Assembly (NCBI RefSeq): GCF_964106895.1
Contig: NC_133591.1
Location: 3,218,001-3,282,000 of the forward strand
Direction: 5' to 3'
Source of the DNA: Numenius arquata
Lineage: Eukaryota; Chordata; Aves; Charadriiformes; Scolopacidae
Length of the DNA stretch: 64,000 bases
Shown: positions 23,945-34,779 of the stretch, in pieces
Layout: every line of letters begins with the position of its first letter
Position numbering within the stretch: position 1 is the first letter of the stretch
Notes under the pieces: model-generated
The model's input: the letters and a program-made list of their open reading frames with translations, nothing else
Told to the model about the DNA's origin: nothing
The model's database searches: none
Position numbers and translations under genes: made by a program

Positions 23945-24310
23945 GGTGAGGGCACAGCTTTATAGAGACTTTCAAAGCCGTCTGACAGCTGCTGGTGAGC
24001 CTGAAGGGGAAACGCACTCGCTGTGTCTACTGCAAATTGAAAATAAAAAAAAAAAAAAAAAAAAGAACCGCAAATGTAAAATAATTAATGGGAATATTCG
24101 CACTAAGGTCTTAGGGGTTTTTTTGCAAATCTTAAATTTAGGGGCAGATATTACCTGCCAGGGCTCCTTTAAAGAGGAATTAATAGTAGCTGTTGTAATT
24201 GCCGACGAGGAGTAGCCGCCTGTGAGAGATAAGCTTATAATAAGCTGTCATTGCCGGATGGCTTTAGAGTATTAACACGTAAGTTAATAAACATGTATAA
24301 TTGGGTGTCC
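23945..24310. other. AT-rich island with palindromic HindIII-type core
   Basis: After an A-run at 24045-24064, complex sequence follows with ATAATTAATGGGAATATTCG, GAATTAATAGTAGC and a 10-bp palindrome ATAAGCTTAT at 24229-24238. It ends AAGTTAATAAACATGTATAA. Candidate conserved element. Confidence 0.4.
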
Positions 24311-24879
24311 CCTCCTTAGCGAGGCCTCGGGGCTGCTGCGGTGAGCCGCGGAGCAGCCGTGTCGGGGTGGCTGGCAAGCGGCGTGGTACCCAGCACCCTT
24401 CACCCACCACCCAGCCGAGCCTGTTAATTAACGAGGGGCTCAGCCCCTGCGAGGTGCCCCTTTGGGTAAGAGGGCGCTAAAAAGGCAAACACATCGAATT
24501 TCCCTGCTCTGCCACCTAATTGAGCACAAAGCCGGCTGCCGTGTGGGGGCTGCGCTGCCACAGAGGTTAGAAACGAGAGTGAATTATTGATGATGTTTGA
24601 AAGCGGCGCGGTGGCCGGCTCGGCAGTGGGCTGGCTCCCTCAGTTGGGTTTTGGGTGGGCACCACCTCACTGCAGGTTCTTAACTCCCCCCAGGATGGGA
24701 GGCTGAGGAGAGCATCGGCTGTGCCATGGGGCCAAGCCAAGGCAGAAATCCCCCCACCAGCACCACGTGGATGTGGTGATGGGTCAGGATTCGCTGCCGG
24801 CTTTTCCAGGCCCTGGTAGTGAAGAGCCATGGGTGGGTGCTGCCCCGTCCTGCACCCCCAGCACAGGACCGGTGCTCAC
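24311..24879. other. Mixed, no gene (24311-24879)
   Basis: AT patches at 24420-24435 (CTGTTAATTAACG), 24510-24530 and 24570-24600. Otherwise GC-rich. Confidence 0.4.
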
Positions 24880-25245
24880 TGGATGATGTGGTGCTCACTG
24901 GACATGCTGCTTGCTGGATGGGATGCTCTCCGGATGGGATGCTCCCCAGGTGGGATGCTCCTCAGATGTGACATCACCTGGATGTGATGCCTGGTGGGTG
25001 GGATGCTGCCCAGATGCAAGGTCTGAAGGACAGGATGCTCACCAGATGGGATGCTCCCCAGATGCAATGCATGGCGGACGGGATGCTCTCCGGACGGGAT
25101 GCTCTCTGGATGGGATGCTCACTGGATGCAATGCTCACTGGACAAGCTTTTTACTGGACATGATGCTCGCTGGATGAGATGCTCTCCAGGATCAAAGCTC
25201 ACCTGGTGTGATGCTTGGTGGATGTGACACTGGCCAGACACGATG
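24880..25245 (+). repeat. Degenerate ~16-bp minisatellite (GGATGGGATGCTCNCC)
   Basis: About 20 diverged copies of a 15-17 bp unit built on GGATGGGATGCTC run through this stretch. Copies near 24915-24960 and 25075-25130 are closest to each other. Confidence 0.8.
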
Positions 25246-25319
25246 CCCAGCTCACCCTTCCTCCACGGGCCGTCTTCCACCTCTGCCCCAGGCTCCTCTA
25301 CCCGAACATCCAGCACAGC

Positions 25320-26200
25320 CAAGAGGGTCTCAGTTGTGTTTGCAACAGTTTTCATTGAAATTAAAAATATAATTCATGAAAGCCCTTCTGCTCGTGTTGG
25401 GCTTGGTAAACGCTCTGTGCTTCCTCCCCCTCCTTTTTAATAAAATCTAAACTGTGAAGCTAAACTACTTGACAGAGTCCTTTAAATATGTGCAAATATA
25501 TATTTGCACTCATTTTTTTTTTCCCGGAGGCTCTTCCATTAGGTAATATTTGTTGCCAACATTAATTTCATTAGATTTTCATGGCATTTTAATAGGAGCC
25601 CCAGTGTTTTTTTGCATATATTAGCATGCACAAGGAAGCTAAGATCGACAAATTATAGTAAAGTAAAAAAATCTGTTCTAGAGGCAGTAAAGGGAACTTC
25701 TCGGGAGCCGCGTGTGAGGATGGTGAGATGGGGGGGGGTCCCGCTCCCCGGCCGTGCCCCGTCCCGCTGCAGCATTTCGGGGCTCGCACCGCACGCTTTG
25801 CCATCGGCAATTGAACGTCGGCTCCGAATCCTGACAGCCACTTAATGAAGATATTTTCAAGCTGATTGTCAGAAGCGCGCACGGAGCCTGATTACAGCAA
25901 GAGACCCGAGTGGAAGAGCTCACAAATTAAATATGTGTTGATTATGCAAACTTGATCTCGTGTTTATTTCTCATAAATAAAGCATGAGCCGAGGTTCAGC
26001 TCTCCCATGCACGCTTCCGAGGGCGATATTTATTGTATGCAAATTGGGCACGGGGCTGGGAGGAGAAGTAATCAACTGTTTATCAGATGGCGTATACGAT
26101 CAGCCTGGAAATAATAACGGGGGTAAGAGTTTTACACAGATTGTGACGGAGATGATACGGTCATCACCTTCGAATCACGGTCCCGAGGGTGCGCAGGTGA
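25320..26200. other. Long AT-rich island, candidate conserved element cluster
   Basis: Nearly 900 bp of AT-rich complex sequence with only a short GC-rich break at 25690-25800. It includes a perfect 20-bp palindrome at 25490-25509, TTCATTAGATTTTCATGG, GATTATGCAAACTTG, GTATGCAAATTGGGC and AGTAATCAACTG. No coding frame. Several POU- and homeodomain-like cores. Confidence 0.42.
25490..25509. promoter_or_regulatory. Perfect 20-bp palindrome with two octamer-like halves
   Basis: The two 10-bp halves, GTGCAAATAT and ATATTTGCAC, are exact reverse complements. Each contains the GCAAAT/ATTTGC core of POU-domain sites. A paired-site enhancer element is possible; function is inference. Confidence 0.4.
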
Positions 26201-26238
26201 CACGTGTGGTGGCCGGTGGGTGCCACCCTCCCCGTGAT

Positions 26239-26378
26239 GTATTTTAGTCTGTACAGGGGTATTTTACTCTGCGTAGACGTATTTAAGTCTGCATAGGTGT
26301 ATTTTACTCTGCATAGGGATATTTTACTGTTCATGGGGATATTTCACTCTGCATGGGTCTATTTTACTGTGAAAAGGG
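26239..26378 (+). repeat. 20-bp AT-rich minisatellite, seven copies
   Basis: Seven consecutive 20-bp units of the form GTATTTTACTCTGCATAGGG differ by a few bases each. The array is exactly 140 bp and adjoins the AT-rich island. Confidence 0.88.
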
Positions 26379-27689
26379 TACTTCACCCAATGCCCTGCAA
26401 TTCCCAGGGGCCGGGGATGAGGGCCGGGAGCCGGGCTCCGGTGAGTCCTGCACCATCCTGGTCCCCACGGGCTCCAACAAGAATGAAAAATGGCATTTAA
26501 AGTTTTTAGAAAAACCTGCTCTGGCAGCCTGTGTGGTCCTGCCCAGCGGTGCCACTTCGGGGAAGGTTTGGGAAGGAACCTGTGATGATGATAAATGCAT
26601 CCAGGGTGATTTTTTTTTTTTTTTTTTTCTCCCCCACATCATTTTATAGGAAATACATGTTGGAAATGAAATTGAAATGAAAATGAATAAATATTTCATA
26701 GAATACAATTACCGTGGCTCAGGACCAAGACAACTGCAGCAGATCCCGCTGCACACAGCGCGTTAGCAATTCAGCAGCAACGAATTGCTCTCTCGGCTTT
26801 TAATCTGCTTTTTTGCTAACACAAATAATCTCCCCAGCCCCCAGCGGGGAGGTGCCGGTGGCGAAAGCCGCGGTGAGGGTCAGATCCGGGCATCACCCAT
26901 CACCCTGGGGGCACCCTGGGTGCTGCCAGGCTGGGATGGTAGAGCTGCAGGAAGGCTGGCTTCACCATCAGATTAAAAAAAAGATCAAGTTAAATCCAAT
27001 TCTTTGCCATAAAAGTCAGAAAGGGGGGAAAAAATAGCAAGGGGAACAGCGAAGAAGAGCTGAAATTCAATAAAAGGTGACTTGCCATCTGCCCTTTCCC
27101 TGCCGCCACTACCCTGGCTCCACGGGACGGTGACAAATGTCCCCACTGGCTCTGTGCCCAGGCTCTGGGACACAACAGTTTCCAGCCACCGCCGGTCAAT
27201 GGAGAAGAAAAAGGGCTTTTTCCGGAGCGCAGCGGGGAGCGGAGGATTTATGGGAAGCAATTTGGTGGCGAGAGGGGTTTTGTTTGTTTGTTTGTTTGCT
27301 TTTGCAGCCAGGGTGGCGTGAGACCCTGAGCTGGGACGGCAGCCGGGTCTGGGGAGGGCACGATCGCTGGCATCCCGAGGGGCCCATTTGGGATCTCCAA
27401 GTCGCTCCATCTCAGCTGGGGTGACAGGAACCAGGGTCACCTATGGATGCCCAAACCATGGCTGGCCAATGCCCCATGGCTCCCAAAACAGCATCCTCCT
27501 CCCTCTCCCCTGGGATCCAGGAGGGACCCTCCACGTTGTCTCCTGGAGCGGACGCCTTGCTCGCGCGCTCCCCTCGTCCTCCCCATCGCCGGCCTTCAAA
27601 CCCAAGGGGAACCACGTAAACCCCCCCTTCCGTTCCCCAGCAGGCCCCCGGAGCCGGGCCCTCCTCCTGTTCCCTGTCGGGGGTGCGCT
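26379..27689. other. Mixed, no gene (26379-27689)
   Basis: A T-run lies at 26611-26629 next to AT-rich DNA up to 26720. AT patches at 26770-26830 and 26970-27080, and a TTTG tract at 27279-27300. No gene recognised. Confidence 0.4.
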
Positions 27690-28150
27690 GGGGCAGCCGC
27701 GGGGACGAGAAGCTGCCTTTGATGCGGGTGGCAGGCAGCGGCGCGGCAGCGTTTAGCCTGATGGCGGGAGGCAGGCGGGCGCGCGGGGCCGGCGGCAGCG
27801 CTTTGAACAGGCATTACAGGGAAAAACTCAACAAAATGGCACAGCCGCGGCGGCTCGGCAGCGTCGTGTTTTCCCAAAGCAGGAATAAAACAGACGCGCC
27901 GACAGTACTTTGCAAACAATTTAATTTGCCTGATGCTTTGATATAGATGAGGATGCGGCGAGGCAGGCGCGGCGAGAGATGAAAAGCTCTGTCGGATGCG
28001 GGGGGGGGTGCGTGTGTGTGTGGGGGGTGTCTGCTCGGTGTTGCGATGTGGCGGTGCACGGCGTGTGTGACGTGCCGGTGTGCGATGTGGCGGTGCACGG
28101 CGTGCGGCACGGGACGGGCAGCTCCGCACATCCCCAGTGTGACACCGGGG
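27690..28150. other. Small CpG-rich patch with 39-bp duplication
   Basis: CpG is dense at 27690-27880. A 23-bp block, beginning GCGATGTGGCGG, occurs at 28043 and again at 28082, a 39-bp period, after a GT tract at 28010-28024. The intervening 27885-27945 is AT-rich. No exon could be defended. Confidence 0.35.
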
Positions 28151-28380
28151 GCGATGCCGGGGTGGCCTCAAGCTCTTGCAGGACCAGGGCTGTACCGCGG
28201 GAGGTGATGAGCATCACGTCTGGGTGCTGGGGACCCCGCTCCCGCGCCGCCTGGGGACAACATCCGTGTCACCCAGCCCTGCCCGACGCCCACACTGGGC
28301 TGGGGCTGTGGGAAACCTCCTCCCCCAGTACCCGGGGAGCTAAAGAGACAGGGCTGGGAGAGCGTGAGGAGCGCGGCTGT
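28151..28380. other. No gene seen (28151-28380)
   Basis: GC-rich, nothing recognised. Confidence 0.5.
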
Positions 28381-28630
28381 CAGATATGGGGCACGCTGAA
28401 ATATTAATGGAACTAACATTTCAATTACCTTTTATCTGTACAGGCTCAGGCTGCGGCGAGGGGGCTGGGGCGGCCCCCCCCCCCGCGCGCTGTCACCCAG
28501 ACATTCATGCTGTGCTGGTTCTTTTTATTGGTTTTCATCACTTTTGACATTGCCAACAATGAACCTTGAAGTAAATTTTCAGTAGTGACTGTGTCAGTGG
28601 AAAACCGTCTCCCCGTCATTTTTCTAAATT
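28381..28630. other. AT-rich island split by a C-run
   Basis: GAAATATTAATGGAAC and TTTCAATTACC on the left, TTCTTTTTATTGGTTTTC and TTGACATTGCCAACAATG on the right, with a GC-rich C-run at 28470-28485 between. Candidate non-coding element. Confidence 0.38.
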
Positions 28631-29811
28631 AGGCAATGATTCGAGTCCTTGGGGCTGGAGCGGGAGGAGAAGTGATGGGGCTGGGGAGGAGAAAGGGGGG
28701 GCCATGAGGAGACTCTTTCTGACCCCCCTCCCTGAGCCCATGCCCCAGGACCCCATCCCTGGTGGGACGAGGGGGCTGCCACCTCCCCACCACCAACCCC
28801 TGACACCCTGCACCGCGATGGGTTCGTGGTGGAGCAAAATCTGCCTTGAGCAGCGCCCAAAAGTGCCCCAGTGCCAGATGTGCTGGGGGGGACACAGCCT
28901 GGCACCGGGTCAGGCCACCGGATGCACTGGGGGTGTTTGATCCTGAACTGGGACCTGTCTCCCTTCCCAGCATCCATCGCCCTCCCACCCAGCTCGTGAC
29001 GCTCCCAGCGCCTCTCCTGGGCACTCACTGGTCCTGGGAGCCCCTCGGCACTTGGGGACAGAGTCCCCCCTCTCCAGCCACACCGATCTCCATCCCACAC
29101 ACCGCAGTGACACCGGGATCAACCTTCCAGCATGGCAGAGCCACTCCAGTTCCCATGCGTGGTGCCGGCACGTGGGCACATCTCCACTGAACCACAGCCC
29201 CTCCTCACCCTGGGGGGAGACTAAGCAGAACTTTAATTTTAATGTTCATTGAGCATGTAAAGGGGGAAAAAAAGAAAAAAAAAAAATCAATTTAATAACC
29301 TCTCTTCACAAACAGTGCCTGGAGGCTGCTCAGCAAACGCGGCTTTGAGAACTTCAGAAAGTCTTTTGTGCTGTTATTTATCGCGGGGGGATTAAATGGA
29401 GCCGTAAGCAGGAGCAGCACCACCGTCACCGCGGCTGAGCCGGGTGTGCTCCAGCCCCACACCACCGGCACGAGGCACCGGAGCTGAAGGGCACAGAGGG
29501 GTGCGAGGGTAAATATATATAGCTGGGAAAAAAATCCTGGCTTGGCTTTTTCCAAGGGGATGCTGCTCCTCCACTACCCCCGAGAGCATCTTTGGGGGGC
29601 TCTGGGGATGCAGTGGGAGTGGGGAGCTCCAGCAGGAGACACCAGCTTCGCAGACACCCAGGGAAGAATTTACTGTTGAACTCAACGCAATTCCCAAGAG
29701 AAATTATCATCAGCAAACTTCGTTCGACGCAGGGCAGGAGATTGGCTGCCACCGCTACGATGAGTGGAAAAAGGGTCTGCTTCTCAAAAAACAGCCCCTG
29801 GGTGTCGGGAG
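28631..29811. other. No gene seen (28631-29811)
   Basis: GC-rich to 29210. At 29225-29300 an AT-rich, A-run-containing block. GC-mixed to 29811 without motif. Confidence 0.45.
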
Positions 29812-29951
29812 GTGGGTGCTGCGGTGGTTGGGTGGGTGCCGTGGTGGTGTGGTGGGTGCCATGGTGGTGGGATGGGTGCCGTGGTGGTAGGATGGGTGCC
29901 GTGGTGGTGTGGTGGGTGCCGTGGTGGTGTGACGGATGCCGTGGTGGGTTC
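29812..29951 (+). repeat. 20-bp GC-rich minisatellite, seven copies
   Basis: Seven 20-bp units of the form GTGGGTGCCGTGGTGGTGTG. The period is clean; substitutions are mostly in the last four bases. Confidence 0.88.
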
Positions 29952-30310
29952 CCCTCTTCCTTTCCCCGCCAAGCGCCCGAGCAAAGCACTCAGTTCCTCT
30001 GGATATGATCTGGGATGATAACGATTTTGCATTTCAATAATTCCCCTCTCTCAGGGCTGGCTCTGCTGAGTCGGGTGGAAATGTGGCATCTTATTCCCGA
30101 CTCCGGCACTGCCTCCCCTCTCTGCTCATTAACGCCACTCTCGTCACCGGCACGCTCCTCGCGGCGCGCCTGCCCCAAGCGCACAGTAACAACTGTTTGC
30201 CATCAGCTTTTGATTACATTCCTTTTTATCTTTACATTTCAATATCGTTACAAATCCTAGCGTTATTCAAATTACATCAATTATTCAATTTCTGCCGCCG
30301 GGAGGAGGGT
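29952..30310. other. AT-rich island
   Basis: TTTGCATTTCAATAATTCCC near 30028 and a strong block at 30185-30295 with TTTTGATTACATTCC and CAAATTACATCAATTATTC. Candidate non-coding element. Confidence 0.38.
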
Positions 30311-31829
30311 GAAGGGAAGGCGGCGTGATGGCTGAGCAGCACCCTCCCAGCACCTTCCGAGGGATTCACAATTCCCATGGGATCCGTTGGAGCCCAGTTA
30401 ACCTGTGCTTTTTGGCTTCTGTGAAACCAGTGAATTGCTCCGGTTGCTTTCAAGTTCGTTTCTTGAGACGATTTGGGGTGGGAATGATTTGAATAAACTT
30501 TCTGTTGACCCTGATGGCAATTTTTCCAGCTCGGTGCCTGCCAGCCTTGTTTTGCTGCTCCGACAGTGGGACCAAGTGATGCTTCATCTCTCCCAGGCCA
30601 GGATCCGTCCCCCAGCTGCCACCTCCAGTGCTTTCCCGTTGCTTCCATGGGGAAAACCCCACTCCCACCTCTGTCATCCCAAGGGCCTTGACCCCACGGT
30701 GCCGCCAGCAAAGGGGGCTGCCATGGATGCTGCCGCCAGCCCCCCCGCACCGCCCCCGCTGGCCCCCGTTTCTGCCCCGGCATTTCAGCACGGGTGACAC
30801 GCAGATGGATGGTCCCTGTCATCGCCCCCGTCCTGCCCCAAGGAGGTGTCACCATGATTTATGGCACTATCTATGGCGGGCTGTGGTGCGCGCCGGGGGC
30901 CGGCAGCCATGCTGCGCCACGGGGTGCCCAGGGGACGCCATGGTCCCGGGGACCCCACCAGGCACTACTTGTCCCCAGGGTTGGGTCCAGGGCCACCAGT
31001 GCTGCCACCATGGGTGCTGCGGGGACCGTGGGTGCTGCCAGCTCTTCCCGAAGGGGTGGTGGGTGCTGGGGCCAAGATCCTGCTGTGGCAGGGCAAATAA
31101 ATCACGTTTTTGGAGGCCTAAATTAGAGGGATCAGCCCTCCTCAGTGCTGCACCCGCCAAGACCGGGCAGTGGCTTCTCTGGTGGCTGCTATGGGGCTGA
31201 GCCCACAGCAGCCATCCCTGCGGAGAGGGACAGTCCCTGTCCTCTGTGCAGCCCCTCCATCTCCCCAGCCTTCTCCTCTGCTCTCAGGGCTGAGATTCAC
31301 GATGGGCTTGAGAAGCAACGGGTGGGAATGCCCCAGGGAGCTGCCAGCTCCGGGACTCACCCAAAGGACCCACAGAGGCTGAAATGTCCCCTTGATGCTT
31401 CAGCCTGTGGCTGATCTCGGGGGCCTCACCCGCCACTGCTCTGTACACTTCCCTTTTTATTTTATTTTCAGAGCTGAAACCAGGGGCAGGTTTTGCCCGA
31501 GATCTCCGATATTGGTTCTTTCCCACTGGGAGAACATTTTGTATAAAATTCAAGAGGAACGGCTGCAGCCGGCGCTGCCAGCCGCAGACCCAGGGCTACT
31601 TAGAAATTGCCTCGCTTAAATAAAATTGAAATAAAATCAGAGACGTGTTTGACATGCAAAGGCGAGCAGCGGCGGCGGCGTGGGGGTCCCCGCTGGTCCC
31701 TTCCAGCCCTGCTCCATCCCCACCCCACCGCCCAGCCGTGGGGCAATGCCGGGGTCCCGGGGACCCCGACCCCGGTCCCCACACCTGCCGGCTGCTGCCG
31801 CCTCCCCTGCAAAGTGGAGGCCCAGATTT
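30311..31829. other. Mostly GC-rich, no gene (30311-31829)
   Basis: AT patches at 31440-31480 and 31605-31650. Nothing coding recognised. Confidence 0.45.
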
Positions 31830-32040
31830 CTTTGCTTTCAGTGATTTTTGCCAGGCACAAGTATGATTAACACATCAAAAGGCTGTTTTGCTTTGCTTAA
31901 CAATATTATATGCTTAACTGCTTCATTAATTGAATCATGGCAGTGTTTGTTTGTTCAGGTTGAGTTCATTGTAACAAATCTATCTTATTTTGACTACTTT
32001 TGTGGTTTATTAGTATTTTTTAATCCTGGCTCTGCCTTGC
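31830..32040. other. AT-rich island, strong candidate conserved non-coding element
   Basis: Over 200 bp of complex AT-rich sequence including TGCTTAACTGCTTCATTAAT, GTTTGTTTGTTCAGG and GGTTTATTAGTATTTTTTAA. Confidence 0.4.
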
Positions 32041-32179
32041 AGCAGGTCAGCGGGGCTGGGCAGGGAAAGCAGCCGCTGATGAACATGAAGCAGGCCCAGC
32101 TTTTTAGCTGTGAAATCCCAGCTCAGGGGTTTGCTGGGACACCTGCGGATGGGACTGGCCCAGCATGGCAGGGCCATGG

Positions 32180-32316
32180 GTATCCTTGAGCATCCCACTG
32201 CCCTTGATGTCCCTGAGTGTCCCACAGCACTGGGAATCCCCAAGCATCCCACTGCCCTTGGTGTCCCTGAGCATCCCACTGCCCTGGGTGTCCTTGAGCA
32301 TCCCACTGTCCTGGGT
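32180..32316 (+). repeat. 27-bp minisatellite, five copies
   Basis: Five units built on CTTGAGCATCCCACTGCCCT occur with a 27-bp period. The period of nine codons makes a false repeating peptide frame. Confidence 0.85.
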
Positions 32317-33540
32317 GCCCCCAGTCCCACTGCCAGGGAGGTGGTGGCACCCCAGGGCAGGGAGACATTTCAGCCCCTGTGCTGGGTGACAGCGTCCTTC
32401 TTTGCCTTCACAGGTGGCAGATTCCCCTCCAGGGCTGGGAGCAGAGATTGGGAGCAATCAGATTGGGAAAATGGCCCCGGCGGTTCTTCTCAAAGCACCC
32501 ACTGACATTTGCCCCCACAAGGGCACTTCAGCAGGGCCTCTGAGATGTCCCTTAACCCCCCCTCCGGCTCGTTCTCCCCCTCTTCTCCCAAGGATCCCCT
32601 CTGCAGGGCTGCGTTCCTGCCCTGAGCTGCATGAAATCAGATTAAGGGCAGCAGACAAAGCCCCGTGCAGGAACAAACACGGTGGGAGCGGGTCGGGGCC
32701 GCCGGGAAGCGGGATAGAGCCCCAGGAGTGGTGTGGCCAGAGCAGGAGCGGAGGTGGCTCAGCCCCACGTCCCCCCGTGGAGTTCCCATCCCACGCCACG
32801 CAGCACAGCGACACAAGCAGGAGATGAAGACAGCGTCTGTCTGAGTGGCTAAATCATTTCTGGAGGGTTTCTGGGCCCTTCTGCCGGTGGGAGAAGATGA
32901 AGCGATCTTGCAAGAGTGATGGGAGAGGGGGAGCACATCCCCTTGTGCAGGCACGTCCCTGCTGAGCCCCGGGGAGGGCAGCTGGGGACACAGCGTGGGG
33001 ACAGTGACCCCGGGGCAGGACACAGCGAGCGGGATCACGTCCTCATGCTCCGTAGAGCCCGCAGCGATACCGACTGGATGCTTTATCGTTCTCGTTGCAA
33101 CCGGTGCCGTTATGTCCCTGCTCCGGTTTTCCTCCCGCCGCTGGCGTTTCAGCCGGGTTGGGGCTGGGGACAGGCTGGGGACAAGCTGGGACGAGGCGCC
33201 CGGCCGGGCTGGGCGACCCTGGGAAGCGGGGGGAGCCCCATCCCCATCCCCGGGAGGAGACGGGATCGCTGGAGAATCCAGACGGCAAATAATCTGGATA
33301 TGAAAAGAGCTGCTGATGCCTCATTAGCAACTTTGAAAAGCATCCGGTGTAAAAAAAAAAACCCTCTGTCCTTGTATTTGGTGTTTTCTGCGCATTCCTC
33401 CTCTTGTCCTTGATTAATAAGGACATTTGCATGTAAATTGGCTCCTGGCTCCTGGCTCCTTCAGAGCGGCGCCTCCCGGTCTGTCCCCACCTGAAGGTCC
33501 CCCAGCTGCCCTGCCAGGCTGGGGTGCCCGGGGCATGGGA
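32317..33540. other. No gene seen (32317-33540)
   Basis: GC-rich. Frames at 32402-33413 have no motif. A small AT patch with an A-run at 33350-33430. Confidence 0.5.
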
Positions 33541-33547
33541 TAGGCAC

Positions 33548-33655
33548 GGCATGGGATGGGATGGGATGGGATGGGATGGGATGGGATGGCATGGCATGGC
33601 ATGGCATGGCATGGGATGGGATGGCATGGCATGGGATGGGATGGCATGGCATGGT
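33548..33655 (+). repeat. Pentamer array (GGGAT/GGCAT)n
   Basis: About 20 pentamers, GGGAT and GGCAT types alternating in blocks. It lies 60 bp before the 184-bp array. Confidence 0.9.
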
Positions 33656-33717
33656 CCAGCATGGCACTTCGAGCTGGGACCCTTTGCTCTGCAATGACCA
33701 GCTTGATGCCTGAAGGG

Positions 33718-34668
33718 CTAGGACACAGGACAGGAATGCAGGGCAGGGACGCAGGGCCACAGCACGGGGCTTGGGACACGGGGTAGGGACACAAGGACAG
33801 AGACACAGAGCTGGGATACGGCCCAGGGACCCAAGAACAGGGACACAGAGCTGGGATCCAGGGCAGGCACACAGGGCGGAACAAGGAGCTGGGACACGGA
33901 GCAGGGACAGGGAGCTGGGATGCGGGGCAGGGACGCGGGGCCACGGCACGGGGCTTGGGACACGGGGTAGGGACACAAGGACAGGGACACAGAGCTGGGA
34001 TACGGCCCAGGGACCCAAGAACAGGGACACAGAGCTGGGATCCAGGGCAGGCACACAGGGCGGAACAAGGAGCTGGGACACGGAGCAGGGACAGGGAGCT
34101 GGGATGCAGGGCAGGGACGCGGGGCCACGGCACGGGGCTTGGGACACGGGGTAGGGACACAAGGACAGGGACACAGAGCTGGGATACGGCCCAGGGACCC
34201 AAGAACAGGGACACAGAGCTGGGATCCAGGGCAGGCACACAGGGCGGAACAAGGAGCTGGGACACGGAGCAGGGACAGGGAGCTGGGATGCGGGGCAGGG
34301 ACGCGGGGCCACGGCACGGGGCTTGGGACACGGGGTAGGGACACAAGGACAGGGACACAGAGCTGGGATACGGCCCAGGGACCCAAGAACAGGGACACAG
34401 AGCTGGGATCCAGGGCAGGCACACAGGGCGGAACAAGGAGCTGGGACACGGAGCAGGGACAGGGAGCTGGGATGCGGGGCAGGGACGCGGGGCCACGGCA
34501 CGGGGCTTGGGACACGGGGTAGGGACACAAGGACAGGGACACAGAGCTGGGATACGGCCCAGGGACCCAAGAACAGGGACACAGAGCTGGGATCCAGGGC
34601 AGGCACACAGGGTGGAACAAGGAGCTGGGACACGGAGCAGGGACAGGGAGCTGGGACACGGGGCACGT
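33718..34668 (+). repeat. 184-bp tandem repeat (VNTR), about 5.2 copies
   Basis: The landmark TTGGGACACGGGGTAGGGAC recurs at about 33771, 33955, 34139, 34323 and 34507, exactly 184 bp apart. Copies differ at only a few positions by eye (for example AGAGACAC or AGGGACAC, GCAGGGC or GCGGGGC). Within each unit, shorter GGGACACAGAGCTGGGAT-like modules repeat, so it is a higher-order repeat. The unit has no stop on the minus strand in any phase, which creates false long frames. Confidence 0.95.
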
Positions 34669-34779
34669 CGGGGAAGCCACCGGCCCCTCGGTGCCTGGCA
34701 TCCGGCATGTCGCTGTCGTGTGTCGCCCGTCGGCTCCGCACCGCTACCCTGTCAGAGTGCGAGCGGCTCCGCAACGCAG

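Noticed and set aside
24880..26378. Regular repeats resembling a CRISPR array
   Set aside because: These are contiguous minisatellites without unique spacers, in a vertebrate genome.
33461..34774. 437-codon minus-strand frame (and 360-, 327-codon relatives)
   Set aside because: It lies almost wholly in the 184-bp tandem array, whose unit lacks stops in all minus phases. The product is a Pro/Cys/Ser/Val repeat that changes phase with each copy.
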